NCBI RefSeq assembly: GCF_039543225.1
Contig: NZ_BAABJI010000004.1
Coordinates: 372,001 to 436,000, forward strand
Length of the DNA stretch: 64,000 nucleotides
Reading direction: 5' to 3'
Source: Mucilaginibacter defluvii
GTDB taxonomy: Bacteria > Bacteroidota > Bacteroidia > Sphingobacteriales > Sphingobacteriaceae
The notes under the pieces were generated by a model. It did no database searches. It worked only from the letters and a program-made list of their open reading frames with translations, and was not told the DNA's origin. The stretch's first letter is position 1; the number at the start of each line of letters is the position of its first letter. This document shows, in pieces, positions 8,764 through 17,470 of the stretch. The position numbers and the translations under genes were made by a program.

Positions 8764-8870
8764 TTTGTCTTAAACCTTGATTTGTGGGATTATATGATTT
8801 AGGATTTTTTGATCAGATTATCTTTTATAGCTCTGTTTAAAAAAGTGATTTTAAGATTTCTTTGGTCTGA

Positions 8871-9245
8871 TTACGTTTTTATTTTATTGTTGTGAACTCT
8901 ATTGAATTGCAGGCTTTGGGCACCGAAATTAATTAACAGTCCTATTTCCATTTTGTAGGCTCCCAGGTAATTCATGGCCTGAGCTAAGTGTACATCCTCC
9001 AGTTTTATTATCGCTTTAAGTTCAACCATTATAAGGTCTTCAACAAAAAAGTCAACACGCCTTGTGCCTATGTCAATCTCGTCATAATATATAGGCATTT
9101 CCATTCGCGTACGTAATGTAACCCTTGTTTTCCCATTTTATAGCCAATGCCCGCTGATATATTACCTACTGAAACCTATTACCTAATGTACCATTACCTT
9201 CATAACACACCCTATAATCTTCTCCGTAAGCTCCTTATAAATCAT
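8871..9245 (-). pseudogene. Decayed GxxExxY family gene (several frameshifts and a stop)
   Basis: The readable C-terminal piece (8871-9104) has RVDFFVEDLIMVELKAI and QAMNYLGAYKMEIGLLINFG, the core of the GxxExxY family. Translating further upstream on the minus strand recovers the rest in shifting frames: MIYKELTEKIIGCVMKV from an ATG at 9245, then TLGNRFQ-stop-VIYQRALAI, then MGKQGLHYVRE, then the intact piece. That implies frameshifts near 9190, 9140 and 9107 and an in-frame TAG at 9168-9166. The family's namesake motif is itself broken: glycine became arginine and glutamate became the stop. The function of intact members is not known to me. It lies between the O-methyltransferase and ruvX. 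Confidence 0.88.
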
Positions 9246-9292
9246 AAAAATTTATTAATCTAATAAATAAAGTAATCCCTAAATCAAGCAAA

Positions 9293-9700
9293 TCAAGGTC
9301 TCGACATATACGATTGCAACAGTATCACCGCCGAAACAGTGTCCACCAACTCCTTATTCTGCCGGGCTTTTTTGCCCATGCCGCTTTGGGCTATGGCTGC
9401 TGATGCCATTTTTGAGGTAAAGCGCTCATCAAGCATTTCGATAGGTATTTCGGGGAATGTTTTTTTCAGCAGGTTAACAAAGCCTTTTACATGTATGGCC
9501 GATTGTGATGGCGTGTTATCCATTTGCTTGGGTTCGCCTACAATAAAGCGTTCCACCTGCTCGGTTTGCACGTATTTTTTCAGGTAGTCGACGATGTGCA
9601 TGGGGTGTATGGTGTCCAGCCCTGTAGCTATGATCTGCAACGGATCGGTCACTGCTATGCCTATGCGCTTTGTACCGTAATCAAATGCCATTAACCTCAT
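9293..9700 (-). CDS. ruvX: Putative pre-16S rRNA nuclease / Holliday junction resolvase RuvX (YqgF)
   Basis: A 135-residue RNase H-fold nuclease. Motifs are MAFDYGTKRIGIAVTD (first catalytic aspartate at residue 6), FIVGEPKQMDNT, and MLDERFTSKMA with the second acidic pair, then VDTVSAVILLQSYM. YqgF/RuvX matures the 5' end of 16S rRNA in E. coli and was earlier proposed as a Holliday junction resolvase. Length is standard. It is divergent from holB with a 96-base spacer. Confidence 0.95.
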   Translation of the reverse strand: MRLMAFDYGTKRIGIAVTDPLQIIATGLDTIHPMHIVDYLKKYVQTEQVERFIVGEPKQMDNTPSQSAIHVKGFVNLLKKTFPEIPIEMLDERFTSKMASAAIAQSGMGKKARQNKELVDTVSAVILLQSYMSRP

Positions 9701-9796
9701 TTTATCATTTTATAAGTTGAAACAAAGGTACAGTATATAGCTGCTTAACGAAAATCACATATGTCAATACTCATATCAATTCACTATCTTGCACCA

Positions 9797-10945
9797 ATGC
9801 GGTTTAGTGAAATTGTTGGCCAGCATGCCGTAAAGCAGCGATTAATTAACTCGGTGAATGGAAACCGGGTTAGCCATGCGCAACTGTTTTTAGGTCCGGA
9901 AGGGTCAGGCAGTTTGGCGCTTGCTATTGCCTACGCGCAATATTTATCGTGCGAGGACAAGCAGGCCGATGATTCATGCGGTGTTTGTGCATCATGCCGG
10001 AAATATCAGAAGCTGATGCACCCCGATCTGCATTTCTCCTACCCCTTTTTTGCCAAGCATAAGGATGATACCGCCATCACTTTTATTGAGCAATGGCGTG
10101 AAGCCATGGAGGCCAATATTTATTTAAGCCTTGATGCCTGGCGCGGTTATCTGGATGCTGAAAACAAGCAGGCCAACATCAATATAGCCGAATGCCACCA
10201 GATCATCAAAAAACTCAGCTTAAAACCATTTGAATCGGAATATAAGATACTAATACTTTGGTTGCCAGAATATCTGGATAAAGAAGGTAACGCCTTGCTT
10301 AAAATAATTGAGGAGCCGCAGCCCAACACTTTGTTTTTGCTGGTGGCTCAAAATCAGGATCAGATACTGAATACCATACTCTCGCGTACGCAGCTGGTAA
10401 AAATACCGCCGCTGGAGTACAACGATATAAAAACATATTTGCTGAATGAACGCGGCCAGCCCGAAGCTACAGCTGCTGAAATAGCCTACCTGAGCAACGG
10501 CAACATGGCCGAGGCCCTGGGCATGCTACAGCATGATGCCAGCAACTACCATAGTCAGTTTATACAGTGGCTGCGTATGTGCTACAGCAATAAAGGCATT
10601 GAGGTGGTTGCTTTTGTGGAGCAACTGGCCAAGTCGGGTCGCGAAAACCAAAAGAACTTTTTACGCTACGGCATAAACTTTATACGTGAGTGCTGCCTGC
10701 TGCTGGCCGGAGCTCCTAATCTGGTGCATTTACCGGCGGATGAGCTGGACACGGCGCAAAAAATGATCAAAGTAATGAGCATTGAGGCTACCGAAGCCAT
10801 AAGCAGCGAGCTGGAAACGGCGCACTACCATGTGGAGCGGAACGCCAACCCTAAAATTTTATTTTTAGATGTATCTTTGCAGATTATAACAATATTACAT
10901 TACAAAACGATTCGCCAGGGGCGAACACAATATATACCGAAATAA
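9797..10945 (+). CDS. holB: DNA polymerase III delta-prime subunit (clamp loader)
   Basis: The delta-prime subunit is part of the clamp loader that puts the beta clamp on DNA. The protein has 382 residues from the ATG at 9797 (MRFSEIVGQHAVK); an earlier in-frame ATG at 9761 adds 12 residues not expected in the family. Seen are an AAA+ fold with the degenerate P-loop GPEGSGSLALA, in which the lysine is missing as usual for non-hydrolysing delta-prime, the zinc module cysteines (CEDKQADDSCGVCASC), EGNALLKIIEEPQ and the SRTQ (sensor/SRC-like) region. It is followed after 2 bases by the RicT-like gene, forming a holB-ricT-gldH operon. Confidence 0.93.
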   Translation: MRFSEIVGQHAVKQRLINSVNGNRVSHAQLFLGPEGSGSLALAIAYAQYLSCEDKQADDSCGVCASCRKYQKLMHPDLHFSYPFFAKHKDDTAITFIEQWREAMEANIYLSLDAWRGYLDAENKQANINIAECHQIIKKLSLKPFESEYKILILWLPEYLDKEGNALLKIIEEPQPNTLFLLVAQNQDQILNTILSRTQLVKIPPLEYNDIKTYLLNERGQPEATAAEIAYLSNGNMAEALGMLQHDASNYHSQFIQWLRMCYSNKGIEVVAFVEQLAKSGRENQKNFLRYGINFIRECCLLLAGAPNLVHLPADELDTAQKMIKVMSIEATEAISSELETAHYHVERNANPKILFLDVSLQIITILHYKTIRQGRTQYIPK

Positions 10946-10947
10946 CT

Positions 10948-12363
10948 ATGGGATGCGGAAGTTGCTCATCAGGTGGTTGCACACCTGCGGGCTGCAAAAG
11001 TAATGGCTCGTGCCTTACAAATGGTTGCAGCAAATTAGATGTTTACGACTGGCTGTCGCATATGGACATGCCGGCAAATTATAAACCATTCTCAATAATC
11101 GAAATAAAGTTCAAGGGTTCGCGTAAGGAGTTTTACAAAAACGTGGATAACATATACCTTGAAGCAGGCGAGCTGGTAGCGGTTGAAACCACTACCGGCG
11201 GGTACGACATTGGCCACGTATCGTTAACCGGCGAACTGGTGCGCATGCAAATGGTAAAACGCCATGTTAAGGAAGCCGATGTGGTTAAAAAAATATACCG
11301 CCGCGCCACCGCTGCCGATGTAGATAAATGGAAAGCGGCCAAAGACCTGGAATGGGAAACCATGCACCGCTCGCGCAAGCTGGCACTGGATTTGAACCTT
11401 AGCATGAAGATAAGCGATGTGGATTACCAGGGCGATAAAACCAAGGCCACCTTTTATTATACCGCCGAAGGCCGTGTTGATTTCAGGGAGCTGATCAAGA
11501 AAATGGCTGAGGCTTTCAGAATCCGTATTGAAATGCGGCAAATTGGTATGCGCCAGGAGGCAAGCCGCCTGGGTGGCATTGGCTCTTGCGGGCGCGAATT
11601 GTGCTGCTCAACCTGGTTGACAGATTTTAAAACCGTATCAACCGCCGCGGCACGTTATCAAAACCTGTCATTAAATACCCTGAAACTGGCCGGGCAATGC
11701 GGTAAGCTTAAATGCTGCCTTAACTACGAGCTGGATACTTATATGGATGCCCTCAAAGGTATTCCGGATGATGTATACATACTTAAAACCAAGGTTGGCG
11801 ATGCGCGTTTACAAAAAACGGATATATTTAAAAAGCTGATGTGGTTCAGCTATCCCAATGCCGAATCGTGGATTCCGTTAGAGATCAGTAAAGTAAAAGA
11901 GATACAAAAGCTTAATAAAGAAGGCATTTTCCCTGAAGATATTGTGCCTGAAGCCGAGGCTGAAACCAAACAGGCAAAAGCCCCCGATTATGAGAACGTA
12001 GTTGGCCAGGACAGCCTTACCCGACTTGACGAACGAGCCAAAAAGAAAAAGAATAATAATAACAAGAACCGTAATAAAGGCAACAAGCCTGCCGGAGCTG
12101 ATAATAACGCGCAGCCCCAGCAACAAAAAGCACAACAACAGCAGCCAAAGCCCCAGCAACAGGGGCAGCAGGGGCAGCAGCGGCCGCAGCAAAACAGGCA
12201 GCCTAATAACAAACCGCAGCATTCCAATAATCAGCAGCAAGGCAATAATGGTGGTGGTGCTCCGGTAAAAGTGGAAGGTAGCAAAAGCAATAATAACAGG
12301 CGCCACAGGCATCGCCCAAACAACGGAAATCAAAACAATCAACAACCAGGCAGAGAGCAGTGA
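10948..12363 (+). CDS. PSP1/RicT-like regulatory protein with low-complexity tail
   Basis: A 471-residue protein. The central PSP1 domain (about residues 45-300) includes the diagnostic paired-cysteine segments GSCGRELCCSTWL and GQCGKLKCCLNYELD, which in Bacillus RicT (YaaT) contribute Fe-S cluster ligands of the RicA-RicF-RicT complex that influences RNase Y. The N-terminus is a short cysteine/glycine cluster (eight cysteines in the first 30 residues). The last 110 residues are a disordered Lys/Asn/Gln-rich tail with poly-Q runs. The role in Bacteroidota is not established. It overlaps the GTG start of gldH by four bases and follows holB by two, so the three genes are coupled. Confidence 0.85.
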   Translation: MGCGSCSSGGCTPAGCKSNGSCLTNGCSKLDVYDWLSHMDMPANYKPFSIIEIKFKGSRKEFYKNVDNIYLEAGELVAVETTTGGYDIGHVSLTGELVRMQMVKRHVKEADVVKKIYRRATAADVDKWKAAKDLEWETMHRSRKLALDLNLSMKISDVDYQGDKTKATFYYTAEGRVDFRELIKKMAEAFRIRIEMRQIGMRQEASRLGGIGSCGRELCCSTWLTDFKTVSTAAARYQNLSLNTLKLAGQCGKLKCCLNYELDTYMDALKGIPDDVYILKTKVGDARLQKTDIFKKLMWFSYPNAESWIPLEISKVKEIQKLNKEGIFPEDIVPEAEAETKQAKAPDYENVVGQDSLTRLDERAKKKKNNNNKNRNKGNKPAGADNNAQPQQQKAQQQQPKPQQQGQQGQQRPQQNRQPNNKPQHSNNQQQGNNGGGAPVKVEGSKSNNNRRHRHRPNNGNQNNQQPGREQ

Positions 12364-12833
12364 AAAAACTGGAGTATTTTTTAACGCTTAGCGCTATAGC
12401 AGCCTTGTTTTCATCGTGCGCTAACCCTAATACGGTTTTTGATGAAAACAAGGCTATCCCCAATCACAACTGGGCGTACACCGATCCGTTAAGGTATGAT
12501 GTAAAGATTGACGACGCGATGCCGCTTTATAGTATCTACCTGAATTTACGCGTAACAGGCGATTATAAGTACTCCAACATCTTTATTATTTTTCGCCGTG
12601 CTGGGCATGGAAAAAAAGTGCAAGCTACCCGGTACGAGTTTAAATTAGCCAAACCAGATGGCGAATGGCTGGGCGCGGGCTCAGGCAATTTATACAGCTA
12701 CCGCTTTGTATTACTTAAAGGCTATAAATTTCCGGAAAATGGCGTATATCATATTGAAATAGAGCAAAACATGCGCGACAACCCACTTCGCGAGGTTAGT
12801 GATGCCGGTTTATGCGTAGAAAAGTCTAAATAA
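12360..12833 (+). CDS. gldH: Gliding motility lipoprotein GldH
   Basis: A 157-residue lipoprotein with lipobox LFSSC (acylated cysteine at residue 20). In Flavobacterium johnsoniae GldH is required for gliding and is associated with the envelope machinery linked to type IX secretion. Recognised from the sequence pattern PNHNWAYTDPLRYDV, IYLNLRVTGDYKYSNIFIIF and NGVYHIEIEQNMRDNPL, and from its position behind holB and the RicT-like gene. It starts with GTG at 12360, overlapping the upstream stop (GTGA), so translation is probably coupled. Presence alone does not prove that the organism glides; many non-gliders keep gldH. Confidence 0.9.
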   Translation: MKKLEYFLTLSAIAALFSSCANPNTVFDENKAIPNHNWAYTDPLRYDVKIDDAMPLYSIYLNLRVTGDYKYSNIFIIFRRAGHGKKVQATRYEFKLAKPDGEWLGAGSGNLYSYRFVLLKGYKFPENGVYHIEIEQNMRDNPLREVSDAGLCVEKSK

Positions 12834-12854
12834 TAGCACAACAGATTAAAGCAT

Positions 12855-12884
12855 AAAAAAGCAGCTTCAACGTGCTGCTTTAAT
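12855..12884. terminator. Rho-independent terminator after gldH
   Basis: Stem AAGCAGC/GCTGCTT with a short loop is flanked by six A on the left and a T-rich stretch on the right. It can serve both gldH and the converging gene at 12888. Confidence 0.85.
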
Positions 12885-12887
12885 ATT

Positions 12888-13520
12888 TTAATTACTTGAG
12901 CGGCTCTTGTCGCCGTCAGATATCTGTTTAATTAAACTACCCCAGGCCAGCGGGTTAAGCAGCGGATTAGGCTGCAACGAGTTTTGATTAAGTATACGTG
13001 TGTGCATTGCACCGGCGTTAGCAGTTTGTATTTCTCTACCATCGCGGGCAAGTGTATTTTGCAATGCCATCAATGATGACCGGCTAACGTTTTTCTTAGC
13101 TACTTCCAGGTCATCGTCAGCTATTTTTATCGCCAGAAAATCTTTCCTAAACTCATCCGTGGTAGCCCATGGGAATACCCTGAATGTGGGCAGGTTTACT
13201 ATTTGCGGTTTTAGAGGCACTTTTACCGTATAGCTCTTATTTGCATTTACGGGTATCACCACAACTACAGGTGCATAACCTACCGAGGTAAAGCGAACAC
13301 TATCGCCCTCGTGGGCAACAAATGAGAAATAACCCTTATAATTAGATGAACTGGCTGATTTACCGTTTGAAAGATTTGTCATTGTAACGTACGGAACGGC
13401 AATGTTCGAACTATCGGCATTGAAAGTTACGCCCGAAAATTGAACCAAAGGCCGTTCTTGCTGCTGCGCGAGGGCAGCAGTGGTAAACATTAAAAATAAT
13501 ATCCCGATCAAAAACTTCAT
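12888..13520 (-). CDS. CarboxypepD-regulatory-like secreted protein
   Basis: A 210-residue protein with a signal peptide (FLIGILFLMFTTAALAQ) from the ATG at 13520; a GTG two codons earlier is less likely. The N-terminal half is a carboxypeptidase-regulatory-like beta-sandwich: GVTFNADSSNIAVPYVTMTN, NYKGYFSFVAHEGDSVRFTSVGYAPVVV. The C-terminal part is helical and of unknown role, with a PNPLLNPLAWGSLIKQ patch near the end. The arrangement parallels the protein at 5897-6682. Probably periplasmic or surface located. It converges with gldH. No enzymatic motif is visible. Confidence 0.75.
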   Translation of the reverse strand: MKFLIGILFLMFTTAALAQQQERPLVQFSGVTFNADSSNIAVPYVTMTNLSNGKSASSSNYKGYFSFVAHEGDSVRFTSVGYAPVVVVIPVNANKSYTVKVPLKPQIVNLPTFRVFPWATTDEFRKDFLAIKIADDDLEVAKKNVSRSSLMALQNTLARDGREIQTANAGAMHTRILNQNSLQPNPLLNPLAWGSLIKQISDGDKSRSSN

Positions 13521-13621
13521 CTGCACTTATTATTTTACCACTTTTATGCCAAAAGGTTTAATTAAGCATCAAAATTATCCTCTTTTTTGTAAAACAGGGA
13601 TGTTTTAACAATACTTAACAA

Positions 13622-13903
13622 TTAACGCAGGTTTTCAGGCAGCACAGCGTTAGGGTCATCAATATCAGTTAAATTGATGGCTTCAACACCGGTAACTTCC
13701 GGTACGGCTTTTTTAATAGCCTGCTCAATACCGGCTTTCAACGTCATGATGCTCATTGGGCATGAACCGCATGACCCCAGCAGTTTTAACTTCACAACAT
13801 TTTCAGGAGTAATTTCCTCTATTGACACGTTCCCGCCATCAGCTTCCAGATACGGACGAATGGTATCCAGCGCTTTCTCAACCTGATCTAATAAATCACT
13901 CAT
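13622..13903 (-). CDS. NifU C-terminal-type Fe-S scaffold protein
   Basis: A 93-residue protein made only of the NifU C-terminal (Nfu) domain. It carries CGSCPMS with Cys45 and Cys48, the pair that holds a bridging [4Fe-4S] cluster between two subunits. The start (LLDQVEKALDTIRPYLEADGG) matches Nfu proteins closely. It should assemble or deliver clusters to client enzymes; NadA, the Fe-S photolyase and others in this window are Fe-S proteins. It directly follows mrp (24-base gap) on the same strand, which supports a cluster-handling operon. Confidence 0.94.
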   Translation of the reverse strand: MSDLLDQVEKALDTIRPYLEADGGNVSIEEITPENVVKLKLLGSCGSCPMSIMTLKAGIEQAIKKAVPEVTGVEAINLTDIDDPNAVLPENLR

Positions 13904-13927
13904 TTTTATTATTTTATTACTGTAAAG

Positions 13928-15019
13928 TTAATAATTATTTACAACATTCTTGTCCACCACGCCGCGGGCGTTGTATATGGATACCTGTTGTGCCACCATC
14001 TCCGCCATCTTAATAAAGGCATGCGAGGTTACGGTGTTGTCCTGTAAAATTACCGGCACCCCGGCATCGCCCGATTCGCTGATGCTTTTTACCAGCGGTA
14101 TCTCGCCTAAAAAAGGCACATCGAGCTGCGTTGCCAGGTTTTTGCCGCCATCCTGTCCAAAAATATAGTACTTATTTTCGGGCAATTCTGCCGGGGTAAA
14201 ATAAGCCATATTTTCAACCACGCCTAAAATCGGCACGTTGATGGCATCCATCATAAACATACCGATACCCTTTTTAGCGTCAGCAAGGGCAACATTTTGA
14301 GGGGTAGTAACTATAACGGCACCAGTAACCGGGAAGGTTTGTGTAATGGTGATATGAATATCACCGGTACCCGGAGGCAAATCCACCACCAGGTAATCCA
14401 GTTCGCCCCAGTCGGCATCATTAAATAACTGTTTTACCGCTGTTGATACCATTGGCCCGCGCCATGGCACCGGCTGGTTAGGATCAGTAAAGAAACCTAT
14501 AGACAGTAGCTTTAAGCCGAATTTTTCAATAGGCTCGATGCGGGTTTTACCATTTTGCTGGGTAGCATTCGGCCTTGCGCCTTCTAAACCGAACATGATG
14601 GGGAGCGAAGGGCCATAAATATCCGCATCGATCAAACCAACTTTAGCGCCCGATTTTGCTAAGCCTAAAGCCAGGTTAACCGCCACGGTTGATTTGCCGA
14701 CTCCACCTTTACCTGATGCTACCGCGATGATGTTCTTAACTCCCGGTACGCCGGTATCCTTTTGTGAGGTTACGCGCGAAGTCATGTTAATGCTAACTTC
14801 TATCTCTTTGCTAATAAAGTGCCCTATAGCATTTCGGCAGGCATTTTCAATCAGGCCCTTTAAAGGGCAGGCCGGCGTGGTTAGTATAACTGAAAAGCTT
14901 AGGCGGTTGCCATCAATATGTATATCCTGAATCATGTTCAGGGTAACCAGGTCCTTTTTCAGGTCAGGCTCCTCAACATGGCTAAGGGCTTGTAAAACTT
15001 GTTCTTTTGTAATTGTCAT
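13928..15019 (-). CDS. mrp: Mrp/NBP35 family P-loop ATPase (ApbC-like Fe-S carrier) without CxxC
   Basis: A 363-residue protein with an N-terminal MIP18/DUF59 domain (about 1-85, containing TTPACPL) and a C-terminal Mrp ATPase: deviant Walker A GKGGVGKST (103-111), LIDADIYGPSLP and VVDLPPGTGD. Mrp/ApbC proteins carry Fe-S clusters to targets through a CxxC pair that bridges the dimer, normally just after the VVENMSYF-like motif. Here that place reads MAYFTPAELPENKYYIFG (271-288) with no cysteine. Cluster binding in the usual way is therefore doubtful, though the same loss may be common in Bacteroidota. It lies upstream of the NifU-type gene. Confidence 0.93.
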   Translation of the reverse strand: MTITKEQVLQALSHVEEPDLKKDLVTLNMIQDIHIDGNRLSFSVILTTPACPLKGLIENACRNAIGHFISKEIEVSINMTSRVTSQKDTGVPGVKNIIAVASGKGGVGKSTVAVNLALGLAKSGAKVGLIDADIYGPSLPIMFGLEGARPNATQQNGKTRIEPIEKFGLKLLSIGFFTDPNQPVPWRGPMVSTAVKQLFNDADWGELDYLVVDLPPGTGDIHITITQTFPVTGAVIVTTPQNVALADAKKGIGMFMMDAINVPILGVVENMAYFTPAELPENKYYIFGQDGGKNLATQLDVPFLGEIPLVKSISESGDAGVPVILQDNTVTSHAFIKMAEMVAQQVSIYNARGVVDKNVVNNY

Positions 15020-15141
15020 TTATCTATCTTAATCGCAAAAATATGAAAACCGCTTGGGTTTGGTTTTGTTACCGAAATAATTTACTGTACTTTAACGTTT
15101 GAAGCGGATAAGAAATATTTAGTTTTGGATAAAATTTACTG

Positions 15142-17298
15142 ATGCATCGCCTTAACCCGAGATATATCCGGATTGCCGGAATTGTACTTGCCTGCGTACT
15201 GATAATAATTATAATTAGTGGCTTTGTAGCTTACTCAAAACGCGAAGCCCTGCTTCAAAAAGTTATTTACAAAGCTAAAGCCAAAGCTAAAAACGATTAT
15301 AATTTAGATGTAAAAATAGGCACGGCCCATTTTACCGGCCTGAGTGAAGTGGCCTTTAACAACATATCAATTGTGCCTGATGGGCGCGACAGCCTGTTGC
15401 GTATAAATAAACTGGTTGTTGATGTAAAGCTGATGCCGCTGGTATTAGGCGACGTGAAATTATCTGACGTAACACTCGAAGATGGTTTTGTGCGCCTGAC
15501 CAATATAAAAGGCGTTAAGAACTTTGATTTTCTGTTCCGGAAGAAAAAGCAGAACACCGAAAGCAAAGGCAAGGTTGACCTGGCCGACCTTTCATACCGG
15601 TTGATCAACCAGGTGCTTTACAAAGTTCCGGAAAACCTGGATCTGAAAAACTTCAACCTCTCCTACCAGGAAGATACCACGCGTGTTAGTTTGCTGGCCA
15701 AAACTGCTGTTATTGATGATGGCGACCTGAAATCAACCATCAACGTAAACAATGGCGAATCAACCTGGCATCTTACAGGTAAAATGCACGCGTCAGACAA
15801 AGACATCGACGTAAAACTATATGCCGATGGCAAAAAAGTGGAATTGCCTATAATAGAAAGGAAATTCAAAGCCAAACTTAATGCCGATACTATTACTACC
15901 CGCTTAACAAAAGTTGAAAAAGATGGTGATGAAACCCGCATTTACAGCTATTGGGGAGCGCGAAACTTGCTGATTAATCACGCCGGTTTATCTACTCAGG
16001 ATATAATTATCCCTAACGGGGCTATTGATGCTAACGTGTTTATTGGCGAAAATTATGTTTCGCTGGACAGTACTTCTACCATCCACTTTAAAAAGATAAA
16101 AGCGCATCCGTTTATAAAATACACGCTTAACCCGGTTAAAATTTATGAGTTGAAGATTAATACCGGCTGGTTGAACGCGCAGGATTTGTTCGACTCGTTT
16201 CCGGTAGGTATGTTCGAATCGTTAGACGGTATGAAGGTGTCAGGCAAACTGAATTATGCCCTTAACTTTTATATGAACAAAAACCAGGTGGATAGCCTGA
16301 AATTTGATTCGCGGTTGGATAAAGAGGATTTTAAGATACTCAAATTTGGCAAAGCCGACCTGACCAAGCTGAACAAGCCATTTGTTTATGTGCCGTATGA
16401 AAAAGGCAAGCCGATGGGGCCGCACCTGATCGGGCCTGAAAACCCGGAGTTTACACCATTGAACCGCATACCGGCGGATATGCGTAACGCGATCATGACA
16501 GCAGAAGATCCGTCGTTTTACCGCCATAACGGTTTTGTGGAGCAATCCATCCGCAGCTCAATAGTTACTGATTTTAAGGAAAAGAAGTTTGTGCGTGGTG
16601 GAAGTACGATATCTATGCAGTTGGTTAAAAACGCGTTTTTGAGCCGCAACAAAACACTTTCGCGTAAAATTGAAGAGATATTGATTGTTTGGCTGATCGA
16701 GAACAACCGCATCATGACCAAAAACCGTATGCTGGAGGTTTACTTTAACATTATTGAGTGGGGGCGCAATATTTATGGTATACACGAGGCTTCGCATTTT
16801 TACTTTGGCAAAAATCCGTCAGACCTTACCCTGGGCGAAAGTATTTATCTGGCCAGTATTGTGCCTAACCCGAAAGCCGGGCTATACGCCTTTAACCCTG
16901 ACGGTACTTTACGCCGTGGTCTGCATGGTTATTTTAATTTGATAGGCCGTTTAATGGCGAGTAAAGGATTGATAGCACGGGATACTAATGCTTATGGCTT
17001 TTACAATGTAAGGCTGCGCGAAGGCTTGCGCCGTGCCGCGCCTGTTGATACTACAGCCGTGCTCGACAGTACCATATTGCAACAAAACCCGGATGCCATG
17101 CCTGTTGAAGAGCCTGAAAAGAAACTTAATTTCTTCCAGCGTTTATTTGGCGGCGGCAAAAAGGACAGCACTGATAATGAAGAAAACAAGCCGGACTCGG
17201 CAGAGATACGTAAGCAGCGCGAAAAGGAAGAGAAAAAGGAACGTAAGCGCCGTGAAAAGGAACGCCGTGACGAGTTACGCGAACGAGGGCTATTTTAA
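15142..17298 (+). CDS. Large membrane-anchored peptidoglycan glycosyltransferase (GT51) with AsmA-like N-terminal region
   Basis: The protein has 718 residues. An N-terminal transmembrane helix (IAGIVLACVLIIIIISGFVAY, about 10-30) is followed by some 390 residues with the beta-rich pattern of AsmA-type proteins (LLRINKLVVDVKLMPLVLGD, LEDGFVRLTNIKG). Next comes a GT51 transglycosylase domain (about 440-620): EDPSFYRHNGF with Glu455, RGGSTISMQLVKN, and RKIEEI with Glu512. The two glutamates are 57 apart, as in known GT51 enzymes. No transpeptidase domain follows; the end is a charged Lys/Arg/Glu tail. GT51 enzymes polymerise lipid II into glycan. The size is about three times that of MtgA. Confidence 0.87.
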   Translation: MHRLNPRYIRIAGIVLACVLIIIIISGFVAYSKREALLQKVIYKAKAKAKNDYNLDVKIGTAHFTGLSEVAFNNISIVPDGRDSLLRINKLVVDVKLMPLVLGDVKLSDVTLEDGFVRLTNIKGVKNFDFLFRKKKQNTESKGKVDLADLSYRLINQVLYKVPENLDLKNFNLSYQEDTTRVSLLAKTAVIDDGDLKSTINVNNGESTWHLTGKMHASDKDIDVKLYADGKKVELPIIERKFKAKLNADTITTRLTKVEKDGDETRIYSYWGARNLLINHAGLSTQDIIIPNGAIDANVFIGENYVSLDSTSTIHFKKIKAHPFIKYTLNPVKIYELKINTGWLNAQDLFDSFPVGMFESLDGMKVSGKLNYALNFYMNKNQVDSLKFDSRLDKEDFKILKFGKADLTKLNKPFVYVPYEKGKPMGPHLIGPENPEFTPLNRIPADMRNAIMTAEDPSFYRHNGFVEQSIRSSIVTDFKEKKFVRGGSTISMQLVKNAFLSRNKTLSRKIEEILIVWLIENNRIMTKNRMLEVYFNIIEWGRNIYGIHEASHFYFGKNPSDLTLGESIYLASIVPNPKAGLYAFNPDGTLRRGLHGYFNLIGRLMASKGLIARDTNAYGFYNVRLREGLRRAAPVDTTAVLDSTILQQNPDAMPVEEPEKKLNFFQRLFGGGKKDSTDNEENKPDSAEIRKQREKEEKKERKRREKERRDELRERGLF

Positions 17299-17355
17299 TT
17301 TTTAAAGCATCTACAATTACCTGTGAAATAAATTTTTTTTCGGAAAAAATAATGC

Positions 17356-17388
17356 TTGTATTTCTGAATAATAAAATGCCTATATTAC
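17356..17388 (+). promoter_or_regulatory. Probable promoter of the RRM gene
   Basis: TTG at 17356-17358 and TATATTAC at 17381-17388 are spaced by 22 bases, resembling the Bacteroidota -33/-7 pair (the -7 box has two mismatches to TAnnTTTG). It would give a leader of roughly 75 bases ahead of the RRM gene, in line with post-transcriptional control often seen for such genes. Confidence 0.4.
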
Positions 17389-17470
17389 AGGCGGATTGAG
17401 GTGTATATATAAAACAAACAACTAAACAGGCAAAGTAAACTCAACTACTCACTTTACAAGTAAAAATTTA

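Noticed and set aside
9784..9791. TATCTTGC as a holB promoter box
   Set aside because: It deviates from the TAnnTTTG consensus, lacks a TTG partner and would leave no leader; too weak to list.
11878..12345. Long antisense ORFs across the ricT-like tail
   Set aside because: They arise because the CAG/AAC repeats of the Gln/Asn tail read as Leu/Val/Cys on the other strand; the plus-strand frame has conserved PSP1 motifs.
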